A stretch of DNA of 64,000 bases from Actibacterium pelagium (GTDB taxonomy: Bacteria > Pseudomonadota > Alphaproteobacteria > Rhodobacterales > Rhodobacteraceae), in NCBI RefSeq assembly GCF_002285415.1, contig NZ_NSBU01000007.1, positions 1,559,387-1,623,386 of the forward strand, given 5' to 3'. The notes beneath the pieces were generated by a model. It searched no databases. It was not told where the DNA came from and saw only the letters and a program-made list of their open reading frames with translations. This document shows, one piece after another, positions 17,096-24,532 of this stretch (positions are counted from its first letter, which is position 1; every line of letters starts with the position of its first letter). Position numbers and translations under genes: made by a program.

Positions 17096-17500
17096 ATGAC
17101 ACCGCCGGAGGCGACCGCAGAAGGGAAGGTATCCCGGACCGCGGCACCGCGTCCGGCGGTTTCGCTTGTTCAAATGACAAAACGGTCGCAATTCCTTGCG
17201 GCCGCCAAGGCCCGCCGTCAGGCGACCAAAGGCTTCATCCTGCAAGCCCGCAAACGCCCCGAAGGCGACGCCCCGGACGAGATTCGCATCGGCTTTACCT
17301 GTTCCAAGAAGGTCGGCAACGCCGTGGCCCGCAACCGTGCCAAACGCCGCCTGCGTGAAATCGCCCGCGCCATCCTGCCCGAAATGGGCCGCCCGGGCTG
17401 GGACTATGTCCTGATCGGCCGCGCGACCGAAACCGCCCAGCGCCCGTTCGAAACCCTGCAGGGCGATCTGAAATACGCGCTGAAGAAGGTGCACGCATGA
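17096..17500 (+). CDS. rnpA: Ribonuclease P protein component
   Basis: A 134-residue protein that assists the RNase P RNA in 5' maturation of tRNAs. The conserved core begins MTKRSQFLAAAKARR and contains FTCSKKVGNAVARNRAKRRLRE, the family signature RNA-binding helix. The first 26 residues are an extra, low-complexity extension; translation could instead begin at the internal ATG at 17174. The stop overlaps the yidD start by 4 nt (ATGA), so the two are translationally coupled. Confidence 0.96.
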   Translation: MTPPEATAEGKVSRTAAPRPAVSLVQMTKRSQFLAAAKARRQATKGFILQARKRPEGDAPDEIRIGFTCSKKVGNAVARNRAKRRLREIARAILPEMGRPGWDYVLIGRATETAQRPFETLQGDLKYALKKVHA

Positions 17501-17751
17501 CATTTCTTGCGCGCCTCTTCGCCCTGCCCGTCAAAGCCTATCGGATCGTGTTTTCCCCGTGGGTCGGCCACAACTGCCGCTATCAGCCCACCTGCTCTGC
17601 CTATGCGCTGGACGCCTTGGAAAAACATGGCGCGATCAAGGGCGGCTGGCTGACCCTACTCCGGATCGGCCGCTGCCACCCTTGGGGCGGCACAGGCTAT
17701 GACCCAGTGCCCGGCTCTGACCCGGCCGACGAAAAAGACGGCGACCTCTGA
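17497..17751 (+). CDS. yidD: Membrane protein insertion efficiency factor YidD
   Basis: An 84-residue protein with the family pattern: N-terminal amphipathic segment, then CRYQPTCSAYALDAL and GAIKGGWLTLLRIGRCHPWGGTGYDPVP. It helps YidC insert inner membrane proteins. Its start overlaps the rnpA stop. In most relatives yidC follows closely; here yidC is displaced by about 6.8 kb of accessory genes. Confidence 0.96.
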   Translation: MTFLARLFALPVKAYRIVFSPWVGHNCRYQPTCSAYALDALEKHGAIKGGWLTLLRIGRCHPWGGTGYDPVPGSDPADEKDGDL

Positions 17752-17795
17752 CGCAGATCAAAGTGCGGCACCGCCGGACCTGCAACACTTCCCCC

Positions 17796-17978
17796 ATGTC
17801 TTTGCGAAACAAGAAACGAGAACTCCACGGAGTCGTCGGCGCCTTGGGTGTCGTGGTCGCCCTGTTCGGATTTGTCGGCGGAGTGATCAGCGTCCCGATC
17901 ACCATTGCCCTGACGTTCAGCGTCTGGATTCTGGGTGCCGTACTGGTCGACCTTTACTGCGCGCCGCCCGACGACTGA
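17796..17978 (+). CDS. Small membrane protein, function unknown
   Basis: A 60-residue protein beginning MSLRNKKRELHG, followed by two hydrophobic segments (about 12-30 and 33-50) and an acidic tail. The basic start and paired helices suggest an inner-membrane hairpin with both ends in the cytoplasm. A GTG at 17763 would add 11 residues with no visible ribosome site. It lies 44 nt after yidD in the same direction and could be cotranscribed. I do not recognise the family. Confidence 0.55.
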   Translation: MSLRNKKRELHGVVGALGVVVALFGFVGGVISVPITIALTFSVWILGAVLVDLYCAPPDD

Positions 17979-18082
17979 TCCGCAACCGCCCTCCCGGACG
18001 CCTTGACCAAGATCAACGTCAAACAGCCCGCCAAGCGCCATACTGCTCACAGTTTGTCAGACCGAATTAAGGGAGGATCGGA

Positions 18083-18607
18083 ATGACTGTGATGATTGCA
18101 TATGGCTCGATCGAGGGCCAAACCGGCAAAATTGCGCGTTATGTCGACAAGCTTGTCAAAGCCGCAGGGTTCGAAACCCAACTAATCGACACGGCCGACC
18201 CGATGGTTGCCGCGCCACTGGACAAGGCGAGCCACGTCATCCTTGCCGCCCCCGTGCACGAGCGTCGCCACCCCAAACCGTTCGAGGTGTTTGTCGAGGC
18301 GCAACGCAAGGACCTTGCCGCCCCCAAGACGCTGGTGCTGTCGGTCAGCCTGAAAGCCGCGTTTGAAGATGGGCAGGAAGAGGCGCAAGACTACCTGACC
18401 GAAATGCTGATGCGTACCGACTTCGAACCCGACGAAACCCTACTGGTCGCAGGGGCCGTCCGCCCCGAGGCCTATGGCTATTTCGAAACCGAAGTTGTCC
18501 GCCACGTCGTTCTGCGCGACCAACAGGTCGACCCCAGCGATGGCGTGCGGGAATTTACGGATTGGGACGCGCTGAAAGACAAGGTGACTGCCTTTTTGAA
18601 AGAGTAA
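18083..18607 (+). CDS. Flavodoxin-domain protein (HemG-like)
   Basis: A 174-residue flavodoxin-like protein. The N-terminal FMN phosphate loop is AYGSIEGQTGKIA, followed by VILAAPVHERRHPKPFEVF, which matches HemG-type menaquinone-dependent protoporphyrinogen oxidases (GxSxRYGHFHP region) in position but not exactly in sequence. It may be an FMN-binding electron-transfer protein or oxidase. A GGGAGGATCGG ribosome site precedes the ATG. It is the first gene of the accessory block between yidD and yidC. I assign the fold with confidence but not the reaction. Confidence 0.75.
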   Translation: MTVMIAYGSIEGQTGKIARYVDKLVKAAGFETQLIDTADPMVAAPLDKASHVILAAPVHERRHPKPFEVFVEAQRKDLAAPKTLVLSVSLKAAFEDGQEEAQDYLTEMLMRTDFEPDETLLVAGAVRPEAYGYFETEVVRHVVLRDQQVDPSDGVREFTDWDALKDKVTAFLKE

Positions 18608-18618
18608 ACAGACGTACA

Positions 18619-18640
18619 AAAGGCAACAAAAGCCGCCTTT
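18619..18640 (+). terminator. Weak terminator-like hairpin after the flavodoxin gene
   Basis: A 6-bp stem AAAGGC/GCCTTT with a 10-nt loop begins 12 nt after the flavodoxin stop and is followed by AAAATA. It lacks a true U-run, so termination would be inefficient. Confidence 0.3.
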
Positions 18641-18739
18641 AAAATACCGGGCTTCCAACCCGCGCCTCCCACAGAACTGAAACCGGCCAAGCCTGCCCGA
18701 TCAGGGCATCTGGCTCGGCCCAAAGGGAGGGCAAAGGTT

Positions 18740-19771
18740 ATGAAACAGAAACCCCATTGGGTAACGCTGCCAAAGCGGATCGCAGCATTCTCTTTAGCAA
18801 TGCTGCTTTCCGCCTGTATTTTTTCAGTCGAACCCGTTCTGGATGAAACCAACAGCGTGGCAGGAAAGGACTCGACTGAATTTCAAGCATTCCTAGAGGC
18901 CTGGCGCCTTGTATACAGCGAAGCAGACGGATCGTTGATGGAGGGCTTCGTGTTCGAGGCCAACGGAGACTTTGTGGAGGCCGAAGCCTTTCGTGTAACG
19001 CCACTTTCCGACACCAGCCTACTCGTCCAACAGCAACTTGAACCTCCTTTGGATAACCAACTTGCCCCTCAAAAAGGTGAATGCATAGCCGACCACTGTT
19101 TCATCTATTACACGGTTAAACTGACCGAGCCTTGGTGGCCAAGTTATTGTATTGGTGACTCGGATGAAGAGTTCACGGAACCGCTCGTTGCAATCGCAGC
19201 ACAACACGGTGTCACCTTGACCATAATAAACGACGGTGAGAAAACGAGCCGCGACTACGGGATTTCAGGGCCAAAGGAAAACCTTCTGCCTTACCTACTG
19301 GCTCAGTTCGCAGACGGCCCGATGATCTGCACCGACGACCACGGCAAAACCCCGCTGCACGAAGCTTATCTCTTCGACGATGTTCCGGGGCGGATTACAG
19401 AGTTGGTCGAATTGGGTGCTGCCCCAAACGCACGAATGGGTGGCGAAGGGTGCGAGGGTAGCACACCTCTCCACGAGATCGTCGATTCAGGGATAAGCTT
19501 CGAAACCATTTCAGAGCTTGTCTCGGTAGGTGCAGACCTGAACGCAACAATGTGCGATGGCCAGTCCCCCCTCCATCTTGCCGCTGCGTCTGGACTAAGC
19601 CCCTACATAATTGAAGCATTTTTGGATTTAGGAGCGGACGGGGGTCTAAAAACGAAAGACGGAAAAACACCGTTCGAACTTATGCCCCCGCCCAGCGCAG
19701 ACGACCCAGCTTCAAGTAGCACTGAATACAAGAAAGCCTACAAGCGGCTTGAACAGGCTCAGAACGACTAA
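18740..19771 (+). CDS. Ankyrin-repeat lipoprotein, copy 1
   Basis: A 343-residue predicted lipoprotein. The signal ends in the lipobox LLSAC (Cys about residue 26), so the mature protein should be membrane-anchored. A beta-rich domain of unknown family occupies about 40-200 and contains a conserved GISGPKEN segment. Three ankyrin-like repeats follow (GKTPLHEA, GSTPLHEI, GQSPLHLAAASG, GKTPFELM). It is closely related throughout to the next gene, so the two arose by tandem duplication. Its base composition looks less G+C-rich than the housekeeping neighbours. Function unknown; ankyrin repeats usually mediate protein binding. Confidence 0.85.
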   Translation: MKQKPHWVTLPKRIAAFSLAMLLSACIFSVEPVLDETNSVAGKDSTEFQAFLEAWRLVYSEADGSLMEGFVFEANGDFVEAEAFRVTPLSDTSLLVQQQLEPPLDNQLAPQKGECIADHCFIYYTVKLTEPWWPSYCIGDSDEEFTEPLVAIAAQHGVTLTIINDGEKTSRDYGISGPKENLLPYLLAQFADGPMICTDDHGKTPLHEAYLFDDVPGRITELVELGAAPNARMGGEGCEGSTPLHEIVDSGISFETISELVSVGADLNATMCDGQSPLHLAAASGLSPYIIEAFLDLGADGGLKTKDGKTPFELMPPPSADDPASSSTEYKKAYKRLEQAQND

Positions 19772-19994
19772 CACTCAAAGACAGGAATGGTCTGGAACCA
19801 GACCAGTGCTCACATGCAGGAGTTTATGAGGCGAGAAGCGAGTTCTAGCATTCTTGATAAGTAAGCAACTGCATTGATGGGACGGGCCGCCTGCGTAGCT
19901 CACAAAGCCTCCACCGGCCCTGCTACGCGAACTAAAACCGGTCAAAATCGGACCATTCTGGCATTTTGGTCAACCTTAAGGGAAGGCAACCGAC

Positions 19995-21002
19995 ATGAAA
20001 CAGAAACCCTATTGGATCACGCTGCCAAAGCGGATCGCCGCATTCTCTTTAGCAATGCTGCTTTCCGCCTGCATTTATTCGGTCGATCCCGTTCTGGATG
20101 AAACCAACAGCACGGCGGGAAAGGATTCAGCAGAATATAAAGCCTTCCTAGACGCATGGTACCTTGTCTATAGCGAAGCAGACGGGACCCTGTCGTCCGA
20201 GGGGACATTTTTCGTGGACGACGATGGAACTTTCGTAGATTTCAAGTACATACGCGTAACGGCACTTGGCGAAAACAACTTACTGGTTCAGCAACGGGAA
20301 CAGCGACAAAGCGATTGCGTGGAAGACCACTGTTTCCTCTACTATTCGGTGCAATTACCAGAGCCTTGGTGGCCGAGTTATTGCCTTGCCAAACATGACG
20401 AAGAATTCCAAGAAGCGATGATCTCATTCGCCTCGAGCCACGGGGTTACCTTAGTCGTGTTAGAAGGAGGCAATCTGTACGGGATCTCCGGACCGAAGGA
20501 AAACTTTCTACCTTACCTTAAGGCACAATTTTCTCGCGGTCCGATGTTCTGCAATAACGAGCAAGGCAGGACTCCATTGCACGAAGCCGAAATCTTCGAA
20601 GATGTCCCGGGGCGAATTACCAAGTTGGTCGAAATGGGTGCTGATCCAAACGCACGAATGGTCTACGAAGGATGCGAAGGTGTCACGCCACTACACGTGT
20701 TAGCCTCTTCTAGTTTAGACTCCGAAACGATCGAAGAACTTGTCTCAACGGGTGCAGACGTCAACGCGACAATGTGTGATGGCTGGACCCCGCTCCATCT
20801 TGCTGCTTCGAGCCCGGACCCGCAGATAATCGAAACATTTTTAGACTTAGGGGCAGATGGAAGCCTCAGAACGAAAGATGGAAAAACACCGTTCGAACTT
20901 ATGCCCCCGCCGAGCGCAGACGACCCATTTCCAAATAGCCCTGAATACGAGAAAGCCTACACGAAAGCCTACAAGCGGCTTGAACAGGCTCAGAAAAAAT
21001 AG
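19995..21002 (+). CDS. Ankyrin-repeat lipoprotein, copy 2
   Basis: A 335-residue paralogue of the preceding gene with nearly the same signal (lipobox LLSAC), the same unknown beta-rich domain and the same ankyrin repeats (GRTPLHEA, GVTPLHVL, GWTPLHLAASS, GKTPFELM). It differs most in the middle, where copy 2 is shorter (residues about 100-115). The similarity extends about 70 nt upstream of the start codon, so the promoter-proximal region was duplicated as well. Divergence of the pair suggests both are retained rather than one decaying. Confidence 0.85.
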   Translation: MKQKPYWITLPKRIAAFSLAMLLSACIYSVDPVLDETNSTAGKDSAEYKAFLDAWYLVYSEADGTLSSEGTFFVDDDGTFVDFKYIRVTALGENNLLVQQREQRQSDCVEDHCFLYYSVQLPEPWWPSYCLAKHDEEFQEAMISFASSHGVTLVVLEGGNLYGISGPKENFLPYLKAQFSRGPMFCNNEQGRTPLHEAEIFEDVPGRITKLVEMGADPNARMVYEGCEGVTPLHVLASSSLDSETIEELVSTGADVNATMCDGWTPLHLAASSPDPQIIETFLDLGADGSLRTKDGKTPFELMPPPSADDPFPNSPEYEKAYTKAYKRLEQAQKK

Positions 21003-21099
21003 CCGCCAACGGGGGTTGCGCAGTATATGCAAATGCGGCGATCACAGCCTTCAAATAGCATTTCAATATGCATACCCATCTTAATATGAAGGTTTAAAT

Positions 21100-21183
21100 C
21101 ATCCTGAAGCCCGCTGATGACCCGGATGTCCTATCCAGGGCGACAGGCACCCGGATATCAAAGGACAACGCGGCTTCAGGATG
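21100..21183. repeat. 84-bp element with 12-bp terminal inverted repeats
   Basis: CATCCTGAAGCC at 21100-21111 and its exact complement GGCTTCAGGATG at 21172-21183 bound a 60-nt interior that contains a direct repeat ACCCGGAT. It lies between the second ankyrin gene and the convergent fasciclin gene. It could be a long terminator-like RNA structure or a small non-autonomous mobile element. Confidence 0.45.
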
Positions 21184-21186
21184 ACA

Positions 21187-21218
21187 CATGCCCAAAAAGC
21201 AGGGGGCCTTTGGGCATG
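21187..21218 (-). terminator. Hairpin after the fasciclin gene
   Basis: A perfect 10-bp stem CATGCCCAAA/TTTGGGCATG with a 12-nt loop, 8 nt beyond the fasciclin stop codon. No clear U-run follows on the minus strand, so it may protect the 3' end rather than terminate by itself. Confidence 0.45.
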
Positions 21219-21225
21219 CTGGGCT

Positions 21226-21729
21226 TTACGGCAACAGGACCTTGTCGATGACGTGGATCACGCCGTTGGTCGCAATGATATCGGCCGCCGTGACGTTGGC
21301 GTCATTGACGCGCACGGCTGCGCCGTACTTTCCGCCGGTGCCATCAACGCGGACGGTGTCGCCCTGTACGGTCGCCACATCCAGACGCTGCCCCACAACC
21401 TGATCCGAGGTCACGTTGCCCGGCACCACATGGTACGTCAGGATTGAAACCAGCTGATCTTTGTTTTCGGGCAAGAGCAGGCTGTCAACAGTGCCAGCGG
21501 GCAGCGCCGCGAAGGCCGCATTGGTGGGTGCGAAGACGGTGAACGGGCCATCGCCCTTCAGCGTGTCGACCAGCCCAGCCGCCGACACGGCCGCAACAAG
21601 GGTCGAGAAATCAGGGTTAGAGGCCGCGATATCGACGATATCATCGCCATCTTCCATCTGGGCACAGGCGCTCACGGTTGCGGCCAGACCAAGGGCCATT
21701 ACGGATTTCAAAACAGTCCGACGTTTCAT
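21226..21729 (-). CDS. Fasciclin (FAS1) domain lipoprotein
   Basis: A 167-residue exported protein. The N-terminus MKRRTVLKS plus a hydrophobic stretch ends in a VSAC lipobox, so it should be lipid-anchored; the Arg pair is also compatible with Tat export. The rest is a single FAS1 domain ([51 protein letters not shown]). Such domains mediate adhesion or protein interaction. I chose the ATG at 21729, which has GGGAG six nt upstream; an ATG four codons earlier is also open. It is convergent with the ankyrin genes and divergent from ttcA. Confidence 0.9.
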   Translation of the reverse strand: MKRRTVLKSVMALGLAATVSACAQMEDGDDIVDIAASNPDFSTLVAAVSAAGLVDTLKGDGPFTVFAPTNAAFAALPAGTVDSLLLPENKDQLVSILTYHVVPGNVTSDQVVGQRLDVATVQGDTVRVDGTGGKYGAAVRVNDANVTAADIIATNGVIHVIDKVLLP

Positions 21730-21836
21730 GATAACTCCCATTTAAAATTTGGTTTGAACCAGCTCGTTCCCCGCGCTGGTTTGAAAGAGTTACGAAACGG
21801 TTGGGCTGCCGGATCACTCTGAGGTCGGTCAAAAGG

Positions 21837-21875
21837 TCATATGCAACTCATATGCAGGTCATATGTAGCTCATAT
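21837..21875. repeat. Four TCATAT(G) direct repeats at an exact 11-bp period
   Basis: TCATATG occurs at 21837, 21848 and 21859, and TCATAT at 21870, each 11 bp after the last, with variable 4-nt linkers. The CATATG core is itself a palindrome. The array lies between the divergent fasciclin and ttcA genes. Sites spaced by one helical turn would let a regulator bind cooperatively on one face of the DNA. Confidence 0.6.
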
Positions 21876-21960
21876 CCTTGGTTTCGGACGTTGAGGCGAA
21901 CAGAGCTTAACGCGCCGCACGGCCCTTGCCTGAAAGGCGCAACGGGGGTAAAGCCCGCCC

Positions 21961-22830
21961 ATGCTCGATGAAAACGACGATATCCATCCGCTCTTTGCAG
22001 GCGCGCCCTCGACCACGCAGTTCAAGAAACTGCGCAAACGGATCGTGCGCTATACCCGCGAAGCGATCGAGCAATACGGCATGATTGAACGCGATGCCCG
22101 CTGGCTGGTTTGCCTGTCGGGCGGCAAAGACAGCTATACCCTGCTGGCAGTGTTGTACGAACTGAAATGGCGCGGGCTTCTGCCGGTCGACCTGCTGGCG
22201 TGCAACCTTGATCAGGGCCAGCCGAATTTCCCGGCGACGGTTCTGCCGAAGTTCCTTGAAGAGATGGGCGTTCCGCACCGGATCGAATATCAGGACACCT
22301 ATTCCATCGTCAAAGACAAGGTGCCCCAAGGGCGCACCTATTGCGCGCTGTGTTCGCGCCTAAGACGTGGAAATCTTTACAGAATTGCACGTGAAGAAGG
22401 CTGTTCCGCCGTGGTGCTGGGTCACCATCGCGACGACATTCTGGAAACCTTCTTCATGAACCTCTTCCACGGCGGGCGGCTGGCGACGATGCCGCCGAAA
22501 CTGGTCAACGAAGAGGGCGACCTGTTCGTCTATCGCCCCCTCGCCCATGTCGCGGAAGAGGATTGCGAAAAGTTCGCCAAGTCGATGAATTACCCGATCA
22601 TTCCCTGCGATCTTTGTGGCTCGCAGGACGGGTTGCAGCGCCAGCAGGTGAAGCAGATTCTGGACGGGTGGGAAAAGAACTCTCCGGGCCGTCGTCAGGT
22701 GATGTTCCGCGCGCTGATGAATGCGCGCCCCTCGCACCTTCTGGACCCGAAACTCTTCGACTTCGCGGGGCTAGAACGGAAAGAGAACACAATTTTAGAT
22801 AAAAAGCCGGATATTCCCCTGATCCGTTAA
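21961..22830 (+). CDS. ttcA: tRNA 2-thiocytidine(32) synthetase TtcA
   Basis: A 289-residue cytoplasmic enzyme that thiolates cytidine-32 in certain tRNAs using ATP and an iron-sulfur cluster. The PP-loop SGGKDS is at 53-58, and the cluster-binding C128-x2-C131 ([12 protein letters not shown]) and the later IPCDLCGSQ motif are present. Length and motif order match TtcA. It starts at an ATG 86 nt after the 11-bp repeat array, which may control it. Confidence 0.96.
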   Translation: MLDENDDIHPLFAGAPSTTQFKKLRKRIVRYTREAIEQYGMIERDARWLVCLSGGKDSYTLLAVLYELKWRGLLPVDLLACNLDQGQPNFPATVLPKFLEEMGVPHRIEYQDTYSIVKDKVPQGRTYCALCSRLRRGNLYRIAREEGCSAVVLGHHRDDILETFFMNLFHGGRLATMPPKLVNEEGDLFVYRPLAHVAEEDCEKFAKSMNYPIIPCDLCGSQDGLQRQQVKQILDGWEKNSPGRRQVMFRALMNARPSHLLDPKLFDFAGLERKENTILDKKPDIPLIR

Positions 22831-22889
22831 CCCTCTGACCAGAATCAGCCGCTACCGTCCAAAGCGTTACCTGCTTAAAGGACGATTAC

Positions 22890-24440
22890 ATGCCCCGGCC
22901 TTTGCCATCAGATGCGACCCCGTTTTTAAAGTTTTTTTCCGTCGTTTTCGGCCTGCCTCAGGCCCTTGCCCTGATCCCCATCGTTGTTCTCTCTGCCTAT
23001 TGGCTTGGGGGGGAAGGTGCGCTGATCGCCACAACACTCTTGGTGCCGTTGGTGATCGGGATGGGCCAGTTTCTGGCGAATGGTGCCCGACGATATCGGC
23101 GCCACAGTATTGATGGCATCACGGGCCTGCCCCTTAGGACCTCTGCCATAGACGCTTTGGATGACGCGCTCTCGGGCGAGGAAAATGTCGGAAAAACAAC
23201 GTCTTGCATTGCTCTAACCCTTGAAGGGCTCAGCGATTTGTCTGGGCGCCATGGCTCTCCCGCGGCGGACAAGGCTATCAAGCTTGTCGGGGAAAGACTG
23301 TCGGCCGCGCTGCGGGATAATGACACGCTTGTCCGCTTGGGCGGTGCGGGGTTTGCCGTTGCACTGGCCCCTCTTCACCGGGCGGATCTCGAATCCCTTC
23401 TGCAAATCTGCGCGCGCCTTCAGGACACAGTGAGAGAGCCCATTCCTGTTGACGCAAGCGCCGCCTACCTCAGTTGCTCGGTAGGGTTCTGCCTGCCTCA
23501 CCGCAGTCCTGCGCAAACCGGGGACGCCATGTTGGCCGCCGCCGAAACCGCCATGCGAGAAGCTCAGGCCAACGGCCCCGGCGCAATCCGCGCCTTTTCC
23601 AGCGAAATGCAAACCGCTGTTCGGAAACGCCACAATTTGGAAGACGAGGTCGCGCGGGCCCTAGAGCAAGGGGAGATTCGACCATGGTTTCAGCCGCAAA
23701 TTTCGACTGATACTGGAAAGATCACGGGACTTGAGGCCTTGGCCCGTTGGCCGCATATCGACTACGGTATGATCCCTCCCAGTGATTTTCTGCCAGCCAT
23801 CGAACAAGCTGGACTCTCAACGCGTTTGACCGAAGAAATTTTGCGCAAATCCTTCTGGGCACTACGTGGCTGGGACGATGCGGGCCTGTCGGTTCCCACT
23901 GTGGGCGTCAATTTTTCCAGCGAGGAGCTGAACAACCCTAAACTTCTCGACCACATCAAATGGGAGCTGGATCGGTTTGATCTGGCCCCGGAACGGTTAA
24001 CGATCGAAGTTCTTGAAACAGTGGTCTCCGACAACAATTCTGACATGATCAGCCGCAATATTTCGGCTCTTTCGGACCTTGGCTGCAAGATTGATCTGGA
24101 TGACTTCGGAACCGGCCATGCCTCTATCGCCTCGATTCGCCGCTTTGCCATCAATCGACTTAAAATCGACCGTTCTTTCGTTTCAAGGCTGGATCAGGAC
24201 CGTGAGCAACAGAACATGATTGCGGCCATTTTGACCATGTCAGAACGACTTGGGCTGGAGACTTTGGCAGAAGGTGTCGAAACCCATGGAGAGCACACTA
24301 TGCTGGCGCAATTGGGCTGTGCTCACGTTCAGGGATTTGGGATCGCACGCCCCATGCCCTTTGACGAAGCCACGAAATGGATTCGCGAACATGAAGCAAA
24401 TCTTGAACAAACAGCCTGCATCGGGCGTCAGGCGGTCTGA
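22890..24440 (+). CDS. GGDEF-EAL protein with degenerate GGDEF; probable c-di-GMP phosphodiesterase
   Basis: A 516-residue membrane protein. Two hydrophobic segments lie at about 25-60. A GGDEF domain covers about 75-235, but its signature reads GGAGF (151-155), so cyclase activity is probably lost. The EAL domain (255-505) keeps EAL (282-284), NFSSEEL, DDFGTG (404-409) and EGVET, so c-di-GMP hydrolysis is likely. The degenerate domain may bind GTP as a regulator, as known in related proteins. It starts 59 nt after ttcA in the same direction. Confidence 0.9.
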   Translation: MPRPLPSDATPFLKFFSVVFGLPQALALIPIVVLSAYWLGGEGALIATTLLVPLVIGMGQFLANGARRYRRHSIDGITGLPLRTSAIDALDDALSGEENVGKTTSCIALTLEGLSDLSGRHGSPAADKAIKLVGERLSAALRDNDTLVRLGGAGFAVALAPLHRADLESLLQICARLQDTVREPIPVDASAAYLSCSVGFCLPHRSPAQTGDAMLAAAETAMREAQANGPGAIRAFSSEMQTAVRKRHNLEDEVARALEQGEIRPWFQPQISTDTGKITGLEALARWPHIDYGMIPPSDFLPAIEQAGLSTRLTEEILRKSFWALRGWDDAGLSVPTVGVNFSSEELNNPKLLDHIKWELDRFDLAPERLTIEVLETVVSDNNSDMISRNISALSDLGCKIDLDDFGTGHASIASIRRFAINRLKIDRSFVSRLDQDREQQNMIAAILTMSERLGLETLAEGVETHGEHTMLAQLGCAHVQGFGIARPMPFDEATKWIREHEANLEQTACIGRQAV

Positions 24441-24532
24441 TCTGGCGTAAAACAGGCGAAAACCGCTTGACCTCTTAGCGCTGAGTCTGTTGAACCACCG
24501 TGACCTTCTTTCATGGACCGGTGGCAAGCGCG

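Noticed and set aside
17096..17500. rpmH-rnpA overlap of the Thermus type
   Set aside because: The rnpA frame begins 22 nt after the rpmH stop; the N-terminal extension is modest and there is no overlap.
21837..21875. CRISPR array
   Set aside because: Units are only 7 bp with 4-bp linkers; no spacers or cas genes. No CRISPR array was seen anywhere in the window.
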